A DNA stretch of 6,529 nt, taken from positions 1 through 6,529 of the forward strand of contig JAEYPI010000184.1 in NCBI GenBank assembly GCA_023410885.1, given 5' to 3'. Numbering within the stretch: the first letter of the stretch is position 1; the number at the start of each line of letters is the position of its first letter. Source of the DNA: Bacillota bacterium (GTDB taxonomy: Bacteria > Bacillota > Clostridia > DSM-8532). The translations under genes and the position numbers were made by a program. Below are positions 1-4,559 of this stretch, piece by piece. Below the pieces are notes generated by a model. It saw only the letters and a list, made by a program, of their open reading frames with translations. It searched no databases and was not told the origin of the DNA.

Positions 1-525
1 GCCCCTGTGCACGTTGCCATCCATGATCTTCGTATGAAGAGAATAAAGAATTTCTTTATTAAAGTCAGCAATGTGTTCTCAAAGAATAAAAAAGACCTCT
101 ATGAAATTAAGACCACCCGTGCAGGCATTAAGGCGGAAGCACAAGAGAATGCTATGCGGTTACTTAAGCGAATAGGCCTTGAGGATAAAGCCAATGCCTA
201 TCCATCCACCCTCTCCGGTGGGCAAAAGCAGAGAATAGCCATTGTCCGTGCGCTTGCCATGAACCCGAAGGTTATGTTGTTTGATGAACCCACATCCGCC
301 CTTGATCCTGAAATGGTCGGTGAGGTTTTAGATCTTATCAAGCAGCTGGCCAATGAAGGCATGACCATGGTTATCGTGACTCACGAAATGGGTTTTGCAA
401 GAGAAGTGGCAACCCGTGTTCTATTTATGGATGAGGGCAAGATTCTAGAGGAAAATACGCCGGGTGAAATCTTCTCCAACCCGCAAAATGCAAGAACCAA
501 GGAGTTCCTGTCCAAGGTACTGTAG
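1..525 (+). CDS. Polar amino-acid ABC transporter ATP-binding protein (GlnQ-type), 5' end outside window
   Basis: This is the C-terminal 174 codons of an ATPase that would power uptake of a polar amino acid from the cytoplasmic face of a membrane permease. The reading frame is open from base 1, so the true start and Walker A lie outside the window. Visible motifs are the ABC signature LSGGQ (bases 211-225), Walker B LFDEP with the catalytic Glu followed by TSALDPE (277 onward), and the H-loop His in VTHEMGF (codon 382-384). The tail EEIFSNP-like/TKEFLSKVL is characteristic of GlnQ/GltL/ArtP proteins. One oddity is about 40 residues between APV (bases 1-9) and KAEAQENA, where most family members have under ten; this adds a basic stretch to the helical subdomain. 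The gene ends at TAG 523-525, before a terminator. Family is firm; the substrate cannot be read from the sequence. Confidence 0.93.
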   Translation, partial: APVHVAIHDLRMKRIKNFFIKVSNVFSKNKKDLYEIKTTRAGIKAEAQENAMRLLKRIGLEDKANAYPSTLSGGQKQRIAIVRALAMNPKVMLFDEPTSALDPEMVGEVLDLIKQLANEGMTMVIVTHEMGFAREVATRVLFMDEGKILEENTPGEIFSNPQNARTKEFLSKVL

Positions 526-562
526 ACATTTATAAGCTTATACGATCATTATGCGATTAAGG

Positions 563-597
563 ATACGCTCCCTGCCACATAGGGGGCGTATTTTTAT
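563..597 (+). terminator. Rho-independent terminator after the amino-acid transporter ATPase gene
   Basis: An 11-bp stem pairs 563-573 (ATACGCTCCCT) with 581-591 (AGGGGGCGTAT), with one G-U pair and a 7-nt loop. It is followed directly by a T-rich tail (TTTTTATT). It lies 37 bases after the stop codon and is oriented to end transcription before it runs into the convergent exonuclease gene. The opposite strand lacks a T-run, so it is probably one-directional. Confidence 0.88.
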
Positions 598-621
598 TGT
601 GACAACAACAAGGTTCCCGGG

Positions 622-654
622 ACCCGTTCCCAATCTTTGATTGTGTAAACGGGT
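622..654. repeat. Bulged hairpin with ACCCGTT/AACGGGT outer stem, related to the 4.3-kb repeat family
   Basis: A perfect 7-bp outer stem pairs 622-628 (ACCCGTT) with 648-654 (AACGGGT). Inside it a perfect 5-bp stem, 631-635 (CAATC) with 639-643 (GATTG), closes a 3-base TTT loop; CC and TGTA are unpaired between the two stems. The layout (CCCGTT outer stem, short bulge, inner stem, 3-nt loop) matches the hairpin at 4300-4330, although the inner-stem sequence differs. It lies eight bases beyond the 3' end of the exonuclease gene and lacks a U-run on either strand. It is therefore a poor intrinsic terminator and more likely a dispersed structured element. Confidence 0.6.
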
Positions 655-661
655 GGGGTTC

Positions 662-1390
662 TTATTTTAAAAACTGATGGGTTCTGCCCATTTTATAGGC
701 CAGCTTAATCATCTCCTGCTCGTCTTCGTCCATGGCGCGGGCATACATTTTTTCAAATTGCTCAATTAGGCCTGTAAAATCAATCTTTTGTCTTCTTAAT
801 CTGGTCTTGACGCTAACATGGTTTGGATCGTAGCGCTGTGGCTGGAGTGATGAAGGGTTCAATTTTTTAAGAATTTCGGCTGTATAATAGGCATCATGAA
901 GAGCATGATGAAAATCATACTGTTTTGCGATATTCAGGGCTTCTACTGCGTACTCCAGCCGAAGCATTTTTTTTGAGCTCAACCCCAGATGCTTTGAAAC
1001 AAGGGGCTGAAGGTTGATAAATAGGCGCGGTAAGGGCTCTTTATCCAGGTCGAAGTAATCAACATTTCGAAAAAGCGCTTTAATATCGGATAGTCCCCAA
1101 CTGCATAAAATCCCATCGCTTCCACCTATAAAAGCATTAAAATCTTGATAGACCTGAGGAAAGTCTTCCTCTGATTGTAGTTGCTCCATGGTAATGCCGG
1201 TTAAATCTGTGACAAGCGGTGTTATTTTCCTATACAGGGTCGGTTTAATAAGCCGGTTGAAAGTAGCCAAGGTGTTAAAATCTACATCAAGCTTAATAGC
1301 ACCTATTTGTATGATTTCAAAGAGCGTTTTGGGGAACCTTTCATCCGATGGATCCTGGTTAAACTCTAAATCGAAAACAATAGTGTGCAT
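662..1390 (-). CDS. DEDDh-family 3'-5' exonuclease
   Basis: The 242-residue protein carries an N-terminal RNase T/DnaQ-type exonuclease domain (about residues 3-178) that would remove nucleotides from 3' ends with two metal ions. The expected residues are visible: D7 and E9 in FDLEF (motif I), D102 in SWGLSDIKAL (motif II), and H161 with D166 in HHALHDA (motif III, the DEDDh subtype). The Ser-Trp-Gly-x-x-Asp form of motif II resembles the KapD/ERI-1-like branch more than the polymerase III epsilon subunit, and no polymerase or helicase domain is attached. The remaining 60 residues are charged and helical with no domain I recognise. The start is supported by AAGGAG at 1402-1397, six bases before the ATG. 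The gene is convergent with the transporter ATPase and divergent from the Xre gene. DNA versus RNA substrate cannot be decided. Confidence 0.88.
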   Translation of the reverse strand: MHTIVFDLEFNQDPSDERFPKTLFEIIQIGAIKLDVDFNTLATFNRLIKPTLYRKITPLVTDLTGITMEQLQSEEDFPQVYQDFNAFIGGSDGILCSWGLSDIKALFRNVDYFDLDKEPLPRLFINLQPLVSKHLGLSSKKMLRLEYAVEALNIAKQYDFHHALHDAYYTAEILKKLNPSSLQPQRYDPNHVSVKTRLRRQKIDFTGLIEQFEKMYARAMDEDEQEMIKLAYKMGRTHQFLK

Positions 1391-1411
1391 AGAATGCTCC
1401 TTACTTTCTTA

Positions 1412-1441
1412 ATTCTACCTAGTTTCTCACAAGTGTTTTAA
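1412..1441 (-). promoter_or_regulatory. Candidate promoter of the exonuclease gene
   Basis: Read on the minus strand, a TAGAAT -10 box (1417-1412) lies 18 bases downstream of a weak TTAAAA -35 (1441-1436). Transcription would begin near 1405, leaving a short leader that contains the AAGGAG ribosome site. The -35 falls inside the dyad at 1431-1457. It is a consensus match by eye only. Confidence 0.4.
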
Positions 1442-1457
1442 TCATATTAAAACATTT
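1431..1457. promoter_or_regulatory. Dyad symmetry, possible operator between divergent genes
   Basis: 1434-1442 (TGTTTTAAT) and 1446-1454 (ATTAAAACA) are perfect inverted copies around CAT. With one G-T step the symmetry extends to 1431-1457. The dyad covers the putative -35 of the exonuclease promoter and lies about 70 bases upstream of the Xre-gene promoter, so it could bind a dimeric regulator. It is AT-rich and is not followed by a T-run, so it is unlikely to be a terminator. Confidence 0.35.
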
Positions 1458-1485
1458 CGATAATAGACACATCAACTAAATGCTT

Positions 1486-1514
1486 ATGGTTATTAATAAT
1501 TTTTTCATGGTTAT
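1486..1514. repeat. Direct repeat ATGGTTAT, 21-bp period, upstream of the Xre promoter
   Basis: ATGGTTAT occurs at 1486-1493 and 1507-1514. The 21-bp spacing is two helical turns, so both copies would face the same side of DNA. They end 12 bases before the -35 box. A related imperfect repeat, ATGGAAAG followed by a CTT-containing tail, flanks the promoter at 1513-1527 and 1560-1574 (12 of 15 positions equal). These could be binding sites for the Xre protein or an activator. Confidence 0.3.
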
Positions 1515-1525
1515 GGAAAGTTAGC

Positions 1526-1555
1526 TTGACATGAATTCCTTTCTTGTGATATTCT
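1526..1555 (+). promoter_or_regulatory. Sigma-A-type promoter of the Xre regulator gene
   Basis: A perfect TTGACA -35 (1526-1531) is separated by 18 bases from TATTCT (1550-1555). The latter is preceded by TG at 1547-1548, which makes an extended -10. The start point would be near 1562, about 40 bases before the proposed start codon. It is the best -35 box in the window and probably serves the Xre/membrane-protein pair, perhaps also the genes after them. Confidence 0.65.
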
Positions 1556-1602
1556 GATGATGGAAAGCTTACTTTACATTACTTGGTTTTGAGGTGATGT
1601 TT

Positions 1603-1806
1603 TTGAAAAACAAATTGGAGGAAATCCGCAAACAGCGCGGTATTAAGCAAGAAGAACTCGCGTTGGCTTTGGAGGTTTCCAGACAAACCATTGGATCTCT
1701 TGAAAACGGAAGGTATAATCCCTCCATCCTCTTAGCTTTTAAAATTGCACGCTACTTTAACATGTCCATTGAAGAAATCTTTATCTATGAGGAGGAAAAG
1801 CCATGA
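1603..1806 (+). CDS. Small Xre/Cro-type HTH transcriptional regulator
   Basis: This 67-residue single-domain DNA-binding protein belongs to the short YozG/HTH_3 class, usually an autorepressor. The helix-turn-helix spans about residues 14-35 (IKQEELALALEVSRQTIGSL), followed by the typical ENGRYNPS and AFKIARYF segments. I prefer the TTG at 1603. It gives the family-typical MKNKLEEIRK N terminus and sits six bases after the GAGGTGA ribosome site (1591-1597). The earlier GTG 1594 and ATG 1597 lie inside that site. Its TGA overlaps the next gene's start as ATGA, indicating translational coupling with the membrane protein. Such pairs of a tiny HTH protein and a small membrane protein are common in Firmicutes, where the membrane partner may modulate the regulator. 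The target is unknown; self-regulation through the upstream repeats is an inference. Confidence 0.9.
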   Translation: MKNKLEEIRKQRGIKQEELALALEVSRQTIGSLENGRYNPSILLAFKIARYFNMSIEEIFIYEEEKP

Positions 1807-2219
1807 AAATGAAACGGTCGTTTTATTTTGCCCTACTTCTGATCGGTCTTTGCTTGATTGGGGCAAGCCTGTTTTTTAGAGGAGAGGAAACCAAAATCCT
1901 ATCAGGAATCTTGATTGGCGTTGGTGCGGGACTATTTGGCATGAGTGTATCCGGCCTAGTGGTCAAGACCATTGAACAAAAGAATCCTGAATTTGTGAGA
2001 CAGTCGGATATCGACTACAAGGATGAGCGAAATACCATGATTCGCAACCGGGCAAAAGCGACAGCCGGAGACATAACACAGTGGTTAATCATAGCCATCG
2101 CCTGGCTCACCATTATCATATCGGCACCTTTATGGCTTACTTTGGCTGTAATGTCTGTGTACTTAAGCTACAATGTCATAGGGCTTTATCTGATGAGCAA
2201 ATATCAGAAGGAAATGTGA
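1803..2219 (+). CDS. Four-helix membrane protein coupled to the Xre regulator
   Basis: This 138-residue protein has four likely membrane segments: about 7-25, 33-54, 94-108 and 110-131. The first pair is separated from the second by a charged region (55-92) containing DYKDERN and IRNRAKA. A conserved (D)ER...IR...A segment just before a hydrophobic pair is seen in DUF2178-like membrane proteins, often found beside small Xre regulators; this family assignment is tentative. The start ATG overlaps the regulator's stop, and GGAGG within the regulator's last codons serves as ribosome site. No catalytic motif or cleavable signal peptide is evident. From context it may sense an envelope state or restrain the regulator, but no function can be read from sequence alone. 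Confidence 0.82.
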   Translation: MKMKRSFYFALLLIGLCLIGASLFFRGEETKILSGILIGVGAGLFGMSVSGLVVKTIEQKNPEFVRQSDIDYKDERNTMIRNRAKATAGDITQWLIIAIAWLTIIISAPLWLTLAVMSVYLSYNVIGLYLMSKYQKEM

Positions 2220-2297
2220 AGAGTCGTAAAAAGGGCATGGGCAGTCAAGAAAAATTGTCACTTGCATGCTATCCTGTTTACAAGGAGGTGCCAAGTT

Positions 2298-3206
2298 ATG
2301 CACGCATGGGAACAAATACAAATAACCGTAGACTATATTGAAAAACATCTTGCAGAGGAGATTAAAATTGGTGATCTTGCAAAGCTTGCCTCACTGTCGC
2401 AGTTTTACTATCAAAGGTTGTTCAGCAGATTGGTAAAAAAGCCGGTGAACGAATATATTAAGCTGCGCCGTCTTGCAAAAGCATCCGAGGCTTTGTGTGA
2501 GAAGAATCAAAGGATTCTGGTTATTGCGTTGGATTGTGGCTTTTCTTCTCATGAGGCTTTCACACGAGCCTTCAAGGATGCTTTTGGTATGACCCCGGAG
2601 GAATACCGGGCCAGCCCCGTCCGTCTGAATAACTTTGTGAAACCGCAGCTGTTACTTAACTACACACTTGTCGACGAAAATGTGCCCTTAATTGCCGAGG
2701 GGATTGTTCTTGAAATAACAAGACGCAGCCTTTCGGCACCCCAATATTTCATCGGACTATCGAAAGAAGAACCTATTGACCAGATGCCTGGCGGTGGTGG
2801 GACCGGTGTAGATACGCTTGGAAAGCTATGGGATGAGTTTCACGAAAACAAATCAACCATTCAAGAACTCAAAAAGGATGGTGATGAGCTTGGCGTTGCC
2901 TACCCTGGAACAAAGGAAGGCTATTACCGCTATTTTGCCGGTGCTGAAGCTGTTTCAAATGAAGCAATTGAGGGTTATTCCTCATGGGAATTGCCCCAAG
3001 GTGAATATGTCGTCTGTTCTTTTGAGGCAGAGAATTTTGAACATCTTGTGATGGATGCGGTGTACAAGGCTCACAAGTATTTATTTGAAACATGGCTTCC
3101 GAATCACAAGCTTGTGTCCGCTCCGTTTGCGGTGGAACGATACGCATGCCACAGCCCGGAGACGACCACCATGGAAGTATGGATCATGCTTGTACCCAAA
3201 GAGTAA
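2298..3206 (+). CDS. AraC-family regulator with C-terminal GyrI-like ligand-binding domain
   Basis: The 302-residue protein has the AraC DNA-binding module first and a small-molecule-binding domain second, the Rob/TipA-like arrangement. The first HTH covers about residues 23-44 (IKIGDLAKLASLSQFYYQRLF-like). The second covers about 72-95, ending in the family signature GFSSHEAFTRAFKDAFG and TPEEYR (81-104). From about 138 to the end is an AraC_E_bind/GyrI-like fold with the terminal MEVWIMLVP strand typical of that domain. These domains bind varied hydrophobic or cationic compounds. The chosen ATG has AAGGAGG (2282-2288) nine bases upstream; an in-frame ATG at 2262 has no such site. The 78-base gap after the membrane-protein gene shows no clear terminator or promoter, so co-transcription is possible. 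A DUF3788 gene follows after 26 bases. Confidence 0.92.
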   Translation: MHAWEQIQITVDYIEKHLAEEIKIGDLAKLASLSQFYYQRLFSRLVKKPVNEYIKLRRLAKASEALCEKNQRILVIALDCGFSSHEAFTRAFKDAFGMTPEEYRASPVRLNNFVKPQLLLNYTLVDENVPLIAEGIVLEITRRSLSAPQYFIGLSKEEPIDQMPGGGGTGVDTLGKLWDEFHENKSTIQELKKDGDELGVAYPGTKEGYYRYFAGAEAVSNEAIEGYSSWELPQGEYVVCSFEAENFEHLVMDAVYKAHKYLFETWLPNHKLVSAPFAVERYACHSPETTTMEVWIMLVPKE

Positions 3207-3232
3207 ATTTAAAAGATACAAGGAGAAAAAAT

Positions 3233-3658
3233 ATGGAGTGGAGTACATTGTATGATCAAGAACATCCGCCTTCAATAGACAACATTAATAGTTATGTGAA
3301 TACCGGGCTTTGGCAGAGATTGAATTCATTTTTACAGAACACCTATCGCATTCAGCCAAAGCTTTCCTACAGCGGGTGCTCGATGCAGCCCGGATGGAAT
3401 ATAAAATACCAAAAAAGCGGGAGATCTTTGTGTACGCTATATCCAATGTCAGGATTCTTTATTGCTCTTGTAGTCATTGGCAACAAAGAAAGCAACGAAG
3501 CCGAACTGATGCTCCCTTCCTATAGCGGATACACGCAAAACCTATTCAAAAACACCGGTTGTTCTGCTGGAGGTCGTTGGCTGATGATGAATGTTACAGA
3601 ACCTGCCATTCTGGATGATGTCATGAATCTCATCCAAATACGGCTAAAGCCCAAATAA
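3233..3658 (+). CDS. DUF3788 family protein
   Basis: This 141-residue cytoplasmic protein of unknown function matches my recollection of DUF3788. It has an N-terminal tryptophan/leucine helix (GLWQRLNSFL, 25-34), then the core YSGCSMQPGWNIKY (46-59), KSGRSLCTLYP (61-71) and VVIG (80-83), and a C-terminal GGRWLMMNV (113-121) and IRLKPK (136-141). Length and motif order fit a complete member. The fold is thought to be related to small ligand-binding or YdhG/GyrI-like proteins, but no reaction is established. The start ATG is preceded by AAGGAG (3220-3225), 26 bases after the AraC-GyrI gene, so the two are very probably co-transcribed. A shared ligand or detoxification role with that regulator is inference. 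A longer frame opening at 3092 overlaps the AraC gene and lacks a ribosome site. Confidence 0.85.
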   Translation: MEWSTLYDQEHPPSIDNINSYVNTGLWQRLNSFLQNTYRIQPKLSYSGCSMQPGWNIKYQKSGRSLCTLYPMSGFFIALVVIGNKESNEAELMLPSYSGYTQNLFKNTGCSAGGRWLMMNVTEPAILDDVMNLIQIRLKPK

Positions 3659-3670
3659 ACTGCTGAACGT

Positions 3671-3707
3671 GAAGCAATAGATTCGTTTATGGCTTCTCAT
3701 TTTTTCT
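3671..3707 (+). terminator. Probable intrinsic terminator after the DUF3788 gene
   Basis: GAAGC (3671-3675) pairs with GCTTC (3692-3696). After an A-G mismatch, ATA pairs with TAT around an 8-base loop. The hairpin is followed by TCATTTTTTCTT. It begins 12 bases after the stop codon. The stem is weak, but the position and U-run support termination. Confidence 0.6.
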
Positions 3708-3748
3708 TAAAACTATTTCAAGGAGTATAGTGAAAATCTTAAACAAAA

Positions 3749-3778
3749 TGGAAAACTTTTAGCTTATTATAGTATAAT
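3749..3778 (+). promoter_or_regulatory. Promoter candidate for the 3.8-4.1 kb transcript
   Basis: A perfect TATAAT (3773-3778) lies 18 bases after a weak TGGAAA -35 (3749-3754), in AT-rich DNA just downstream of a terminator. The first well-placed ribosome site downstream is GGAGGT at 3842-3847, ahead of the broken small gene. No other nearby gene needs this promoter, which suggests it belongs to that locus. Confidence 0.5.
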
Positions 3779-3854
3779 GTAAGCAAAGTAAATGATAATC
3801 AATGGTAAGTGAAATGGTATGAAAGATGTGCAATTCAAGATGGAGGTAAAAGGC

Positions 3855-4014
3855 GTGGCTATAGAGAATCAGTTTGCATCAGATGTTTGAGCGCGTTGTT
3901 CCCAAGCTGGCCAGCCTTTCTTTCTGTGCTAAAGGGCAAACGAGCGTGCTGGCAACAAAACGCTACCATGAAATTTTGGCTAACCTTGGCTCGGATTTTA
4001 TAGTTCCTCACTGA
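3855..4014 (+). pseudogene. Possible small gene, apparently frameshifted; unrecognised
   Basis: A good ribosome site (GGAGGT, 3842-3847) precedes GTG 3855, giving MAIENQFASDV before TGA 3888-3890. An overlapping frame one base later starts at ATG 3883 and runs 43 codons to TGA 4012, beginning MFERVVPKLASL. It contains protein-like segments such as ATKRYHEILANLGSDF. Skipping one base near 3887 joins the two into a single polypeptide of about 53 residues. The same frame continues past TGA 4012 to TAA 4078-4080, with an internal ATG at 4033 giving a 15-residue peptide. This could be a decayed gene, a sequencing error, or two overlapping tiny genes. I do not recognise the product, and a coincidental reading frame is possible. 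Confidence 0.3.
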
Positions 4015-4123
4015 AAATATGGCGGGGTGCCTATGAATTCAGAGGAAATACAAGGTAATGAAATTTTATCTTTATCTTAACACCCATGAAAAGCCATGGT
4101 AATATAAATTATAGAATTGAGAT

Positions 4124-4150
4124 GCCCGGGGGTTAACTTCGGGCTTAATT
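4124..4150 (+). terminator. Terminator-like hairpin
   Basis: 4124-4131 (GCCCGGGG) pairs with 4137-4144 (CTTCGGGC) through eight pairs, two of them G-U, around a 5-base loop. TTAATTTAT follows. The tail is only moderately T-rich. It would end the transcript that begins near 3785, separating it from the ABC-F region. Confidence 0.45.
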
Positions 4151-4154
4151 TATA

Positions 4155-4167
4155 GGTCGAGGCTTGT
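4155..4167. repeat. Inverted outlier copy of the array junction sequence
   Basis: GGTCGAGGCTTGT is the exact reverse complement of ACAAGCCTCGACC at 4395-4407 and 4434-4446. TCGACGGGTAA at 4249-4259 is likewise a near-inverse of TTACCCGTTCGA at 4522-4533. The two inverted pieces suggest that the element once extended left to about 4155, or that the flanks could pair with the array in RNA. Confidence 0.6.
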
Positions 4168-4191
4168 GGGGGCTGAATAAAACGATTGAGT

Positions 4192-4240
4192 GGCCATGAT
4201 TGGGGAGCTCAGACATATGTCTGAGTTATCCCTCATGGTC
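4192..4240. promoter_or_regulatory. Long hairpin centred on a perfect 18-bp palindrome
   Basis: 4208-4225 (CTCAGACATATGTCTGAG) is its own reverse complement. The symmetry extends with a G-T step and an A-T pair, then GGGG/TCCC (4202-4205 with 4229-4232). After a TT bulge it continues with CCATGA/TCATGG (4194-4199 with 4233-4238), giving an imperfect 49-base hairpin. CCATGA recurs at 4240-4245, so TCATGG is also flanked on its right by an inverted copy. No T-run follows. It lies about 45 bases upstream of the candidate ABC-F promoter. An operator for a dimeric regulator or a remnant of a mobile palindromic element are both possible. Confidence 0.5.
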
Positions 4241-4283
4241 CATGATGGTCGACGGGTAAAGGGTTTTGAGTAAAGAAGCAGTA

Positions 4284-4292
4284 TGGTATAAT
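4284..4292 (+). promoter_or_regulatory. Extended -10 promoter candidate for the ABC-F gene
   Basis: TGGTATAAT is a perfect extended -10 box (TATAAT at 4287-4292). The -35 is poor: TTGAGT at 4266-4271 gives only a 15-base spacer, which extended -10 promoters can tolerate. The start point would be near 4299. The ABC-F mRNA would then carry a leader of about 260 nt made of the repeat array. The last bases of the -10 overlap the first AATAACATT repeat, whose second copy at 4357 is not preceded by TATAAT context. Confidence 0.5.
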
Positions 4293-4299
4293 AACATTA

Positions 4300-4330
4300 C
4301 CCGTTACCGAAATCGAAGATTTCGAACGGG
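4300..4330. repeat. Hairpin unit: CCCGTT/AACGGG outer stem, GAA loop
   Basis: CCCGTT (4300-4305) pairs with AACGGG (4325-4330). After an AC bulge, CGAAATC (4308-4314) pairs with GATTTCG (4318-4324) around a GAA loop, for 13 pairs in total. The second copy of the inner stem (4455-4467) keeps only five pairs and lacks the outer stem, because a GCCTAAAGGTGGCA-type segment separates it from GGGACCC. Confidence 0.75.
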
Positions 4331-4372
4331 GACCCAAGTTATTGATACTCCGTATGAATAACATTACCCGTT
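4329..4372. repeat. 44-bp dispersed repeat, copy 1
   Basis: It begins GGGACCCAAGTTATTGAT and ends TTACCCGTT. It matches 4487-4530 at every base except one (A at 4363, C at 4521). It contains no clear hairpin of its own and forms the linker between hairpin modules. Confidence 0.9.
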
Positions 4373-4443
4373 ACCAGGGGTGCGGAACGCACCAACAAGC
4401 CTCGACCCGTTACCAGGGGTGCGGAACGCACCAACAAGCCTCG
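4366..4443. repeat. Exact tandem duplication of a 39-bp unit
   Basis: The unit, starting ACCCGTTACCAGG and ending CAAGCCTCG, is present at 4366-4404 and 4405-4443 without a single difference. Each copy holds a hairpin GGTGCG-GAA-CGCACC (4379-4393 and 4418-4432). The 13 bp ACAAGCCTCGACC at its junctions (4395-4407 and 4434-4446) occurs in inverted orientation at 4155-4167, more than 200 bases upstream. Confidence 0.93.
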
Positions 4444-4486
4444 ACCTGTGGGGAAAATCGAAGATTTCGAACGCCTAAAGGTGGCA

Positions 4487-4530
4487 GGGACCCAAGTTAT
4501 TGATACTCCGTATGAATAACCTTACCCGTT
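4487..4530. repeat. 44-bp dispersed repeat, copy 2
   Basis: This is the second copy of the 4329-4372 segment, with one mismatch. It runs to within 30 bases of the ABC-F start codon. Its last bases, TTACCCGTTCGA, are followed by AATTAATT instead of a hairpin module, so the array ends here on a half unit. Confidence 0.9.
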
Positions 4531-4559
4531 CGAATTAATTAAAAGGAAGAGTACAGTAA

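Larger units (their letters stand above)
4287..4533. repeat. Modular repeat array upstream of the ABC-F gene
   Basis: Nearly all of this stretch is built from repeated modules. AATAACATTACCCGTTACC occurs at 4290-4308 and 4357-4375, with a shorter variant at 4515-4530. AAATCGAAGATTTCGAACG occurs at 4310-4328 and 4455-4473. A 44-bp segment occurs at 4329-4372 and 4487-4530. A 39-bp unit is duplicated in tandem at 4366-4443. Order is A-B-C-A-D-D-B'-C'-A'. Each B or D module contains a short stem closed by a GAA loop. Near-identity of copies implies recent duplication. It is not a CRISPR array: there are no uniform spacers. Confidence 0.85.

Noticed and set aside
1188..1412. Plus-strand frame opposite the exonuclease gene
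   Set aside because: It is a shadow of the exonuclease coding strand, with no ribosome site or recognisable motif.
2255..2283. Separate promoter for the AraC gene (TTGTCA at 2255-2260)
   Set aside because: No acceptable -10 box occurs 16-18 bases downstream, so co-transcription with the upstream pair is at least as likely.
3092..3232. Upstream extension of the DUF3788 frame to ATG 3092
   Set aside because: It overlaps the end of the AraC-GyrI gene, has no ribosome site, and the extra residues do not resemble the family; ATG 3233 has AAGGAG at the right distance.
3730..3762. Ten-codon frame after AAGGAG at 3720-3725 (GTG start)
   Set aside because: It lies upstream of the only good promoter here and directly after a terminator, so it would not be transcribed; it is too short to judge.
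3809..4003. 64-codon frame starting MKWYERCAIQ
   Set aside because: It is rich in Cys, Trp and Arg without protein-like pattern, has no ribosome site, and competes with the better supported frames at 3855 and 3883.
4287..4533. CRISPR array
   Set aside because: Repeats are of several kinds, the longest copies abut in tandem or are separated by other repeats, and there are no unique spacers of constant length.
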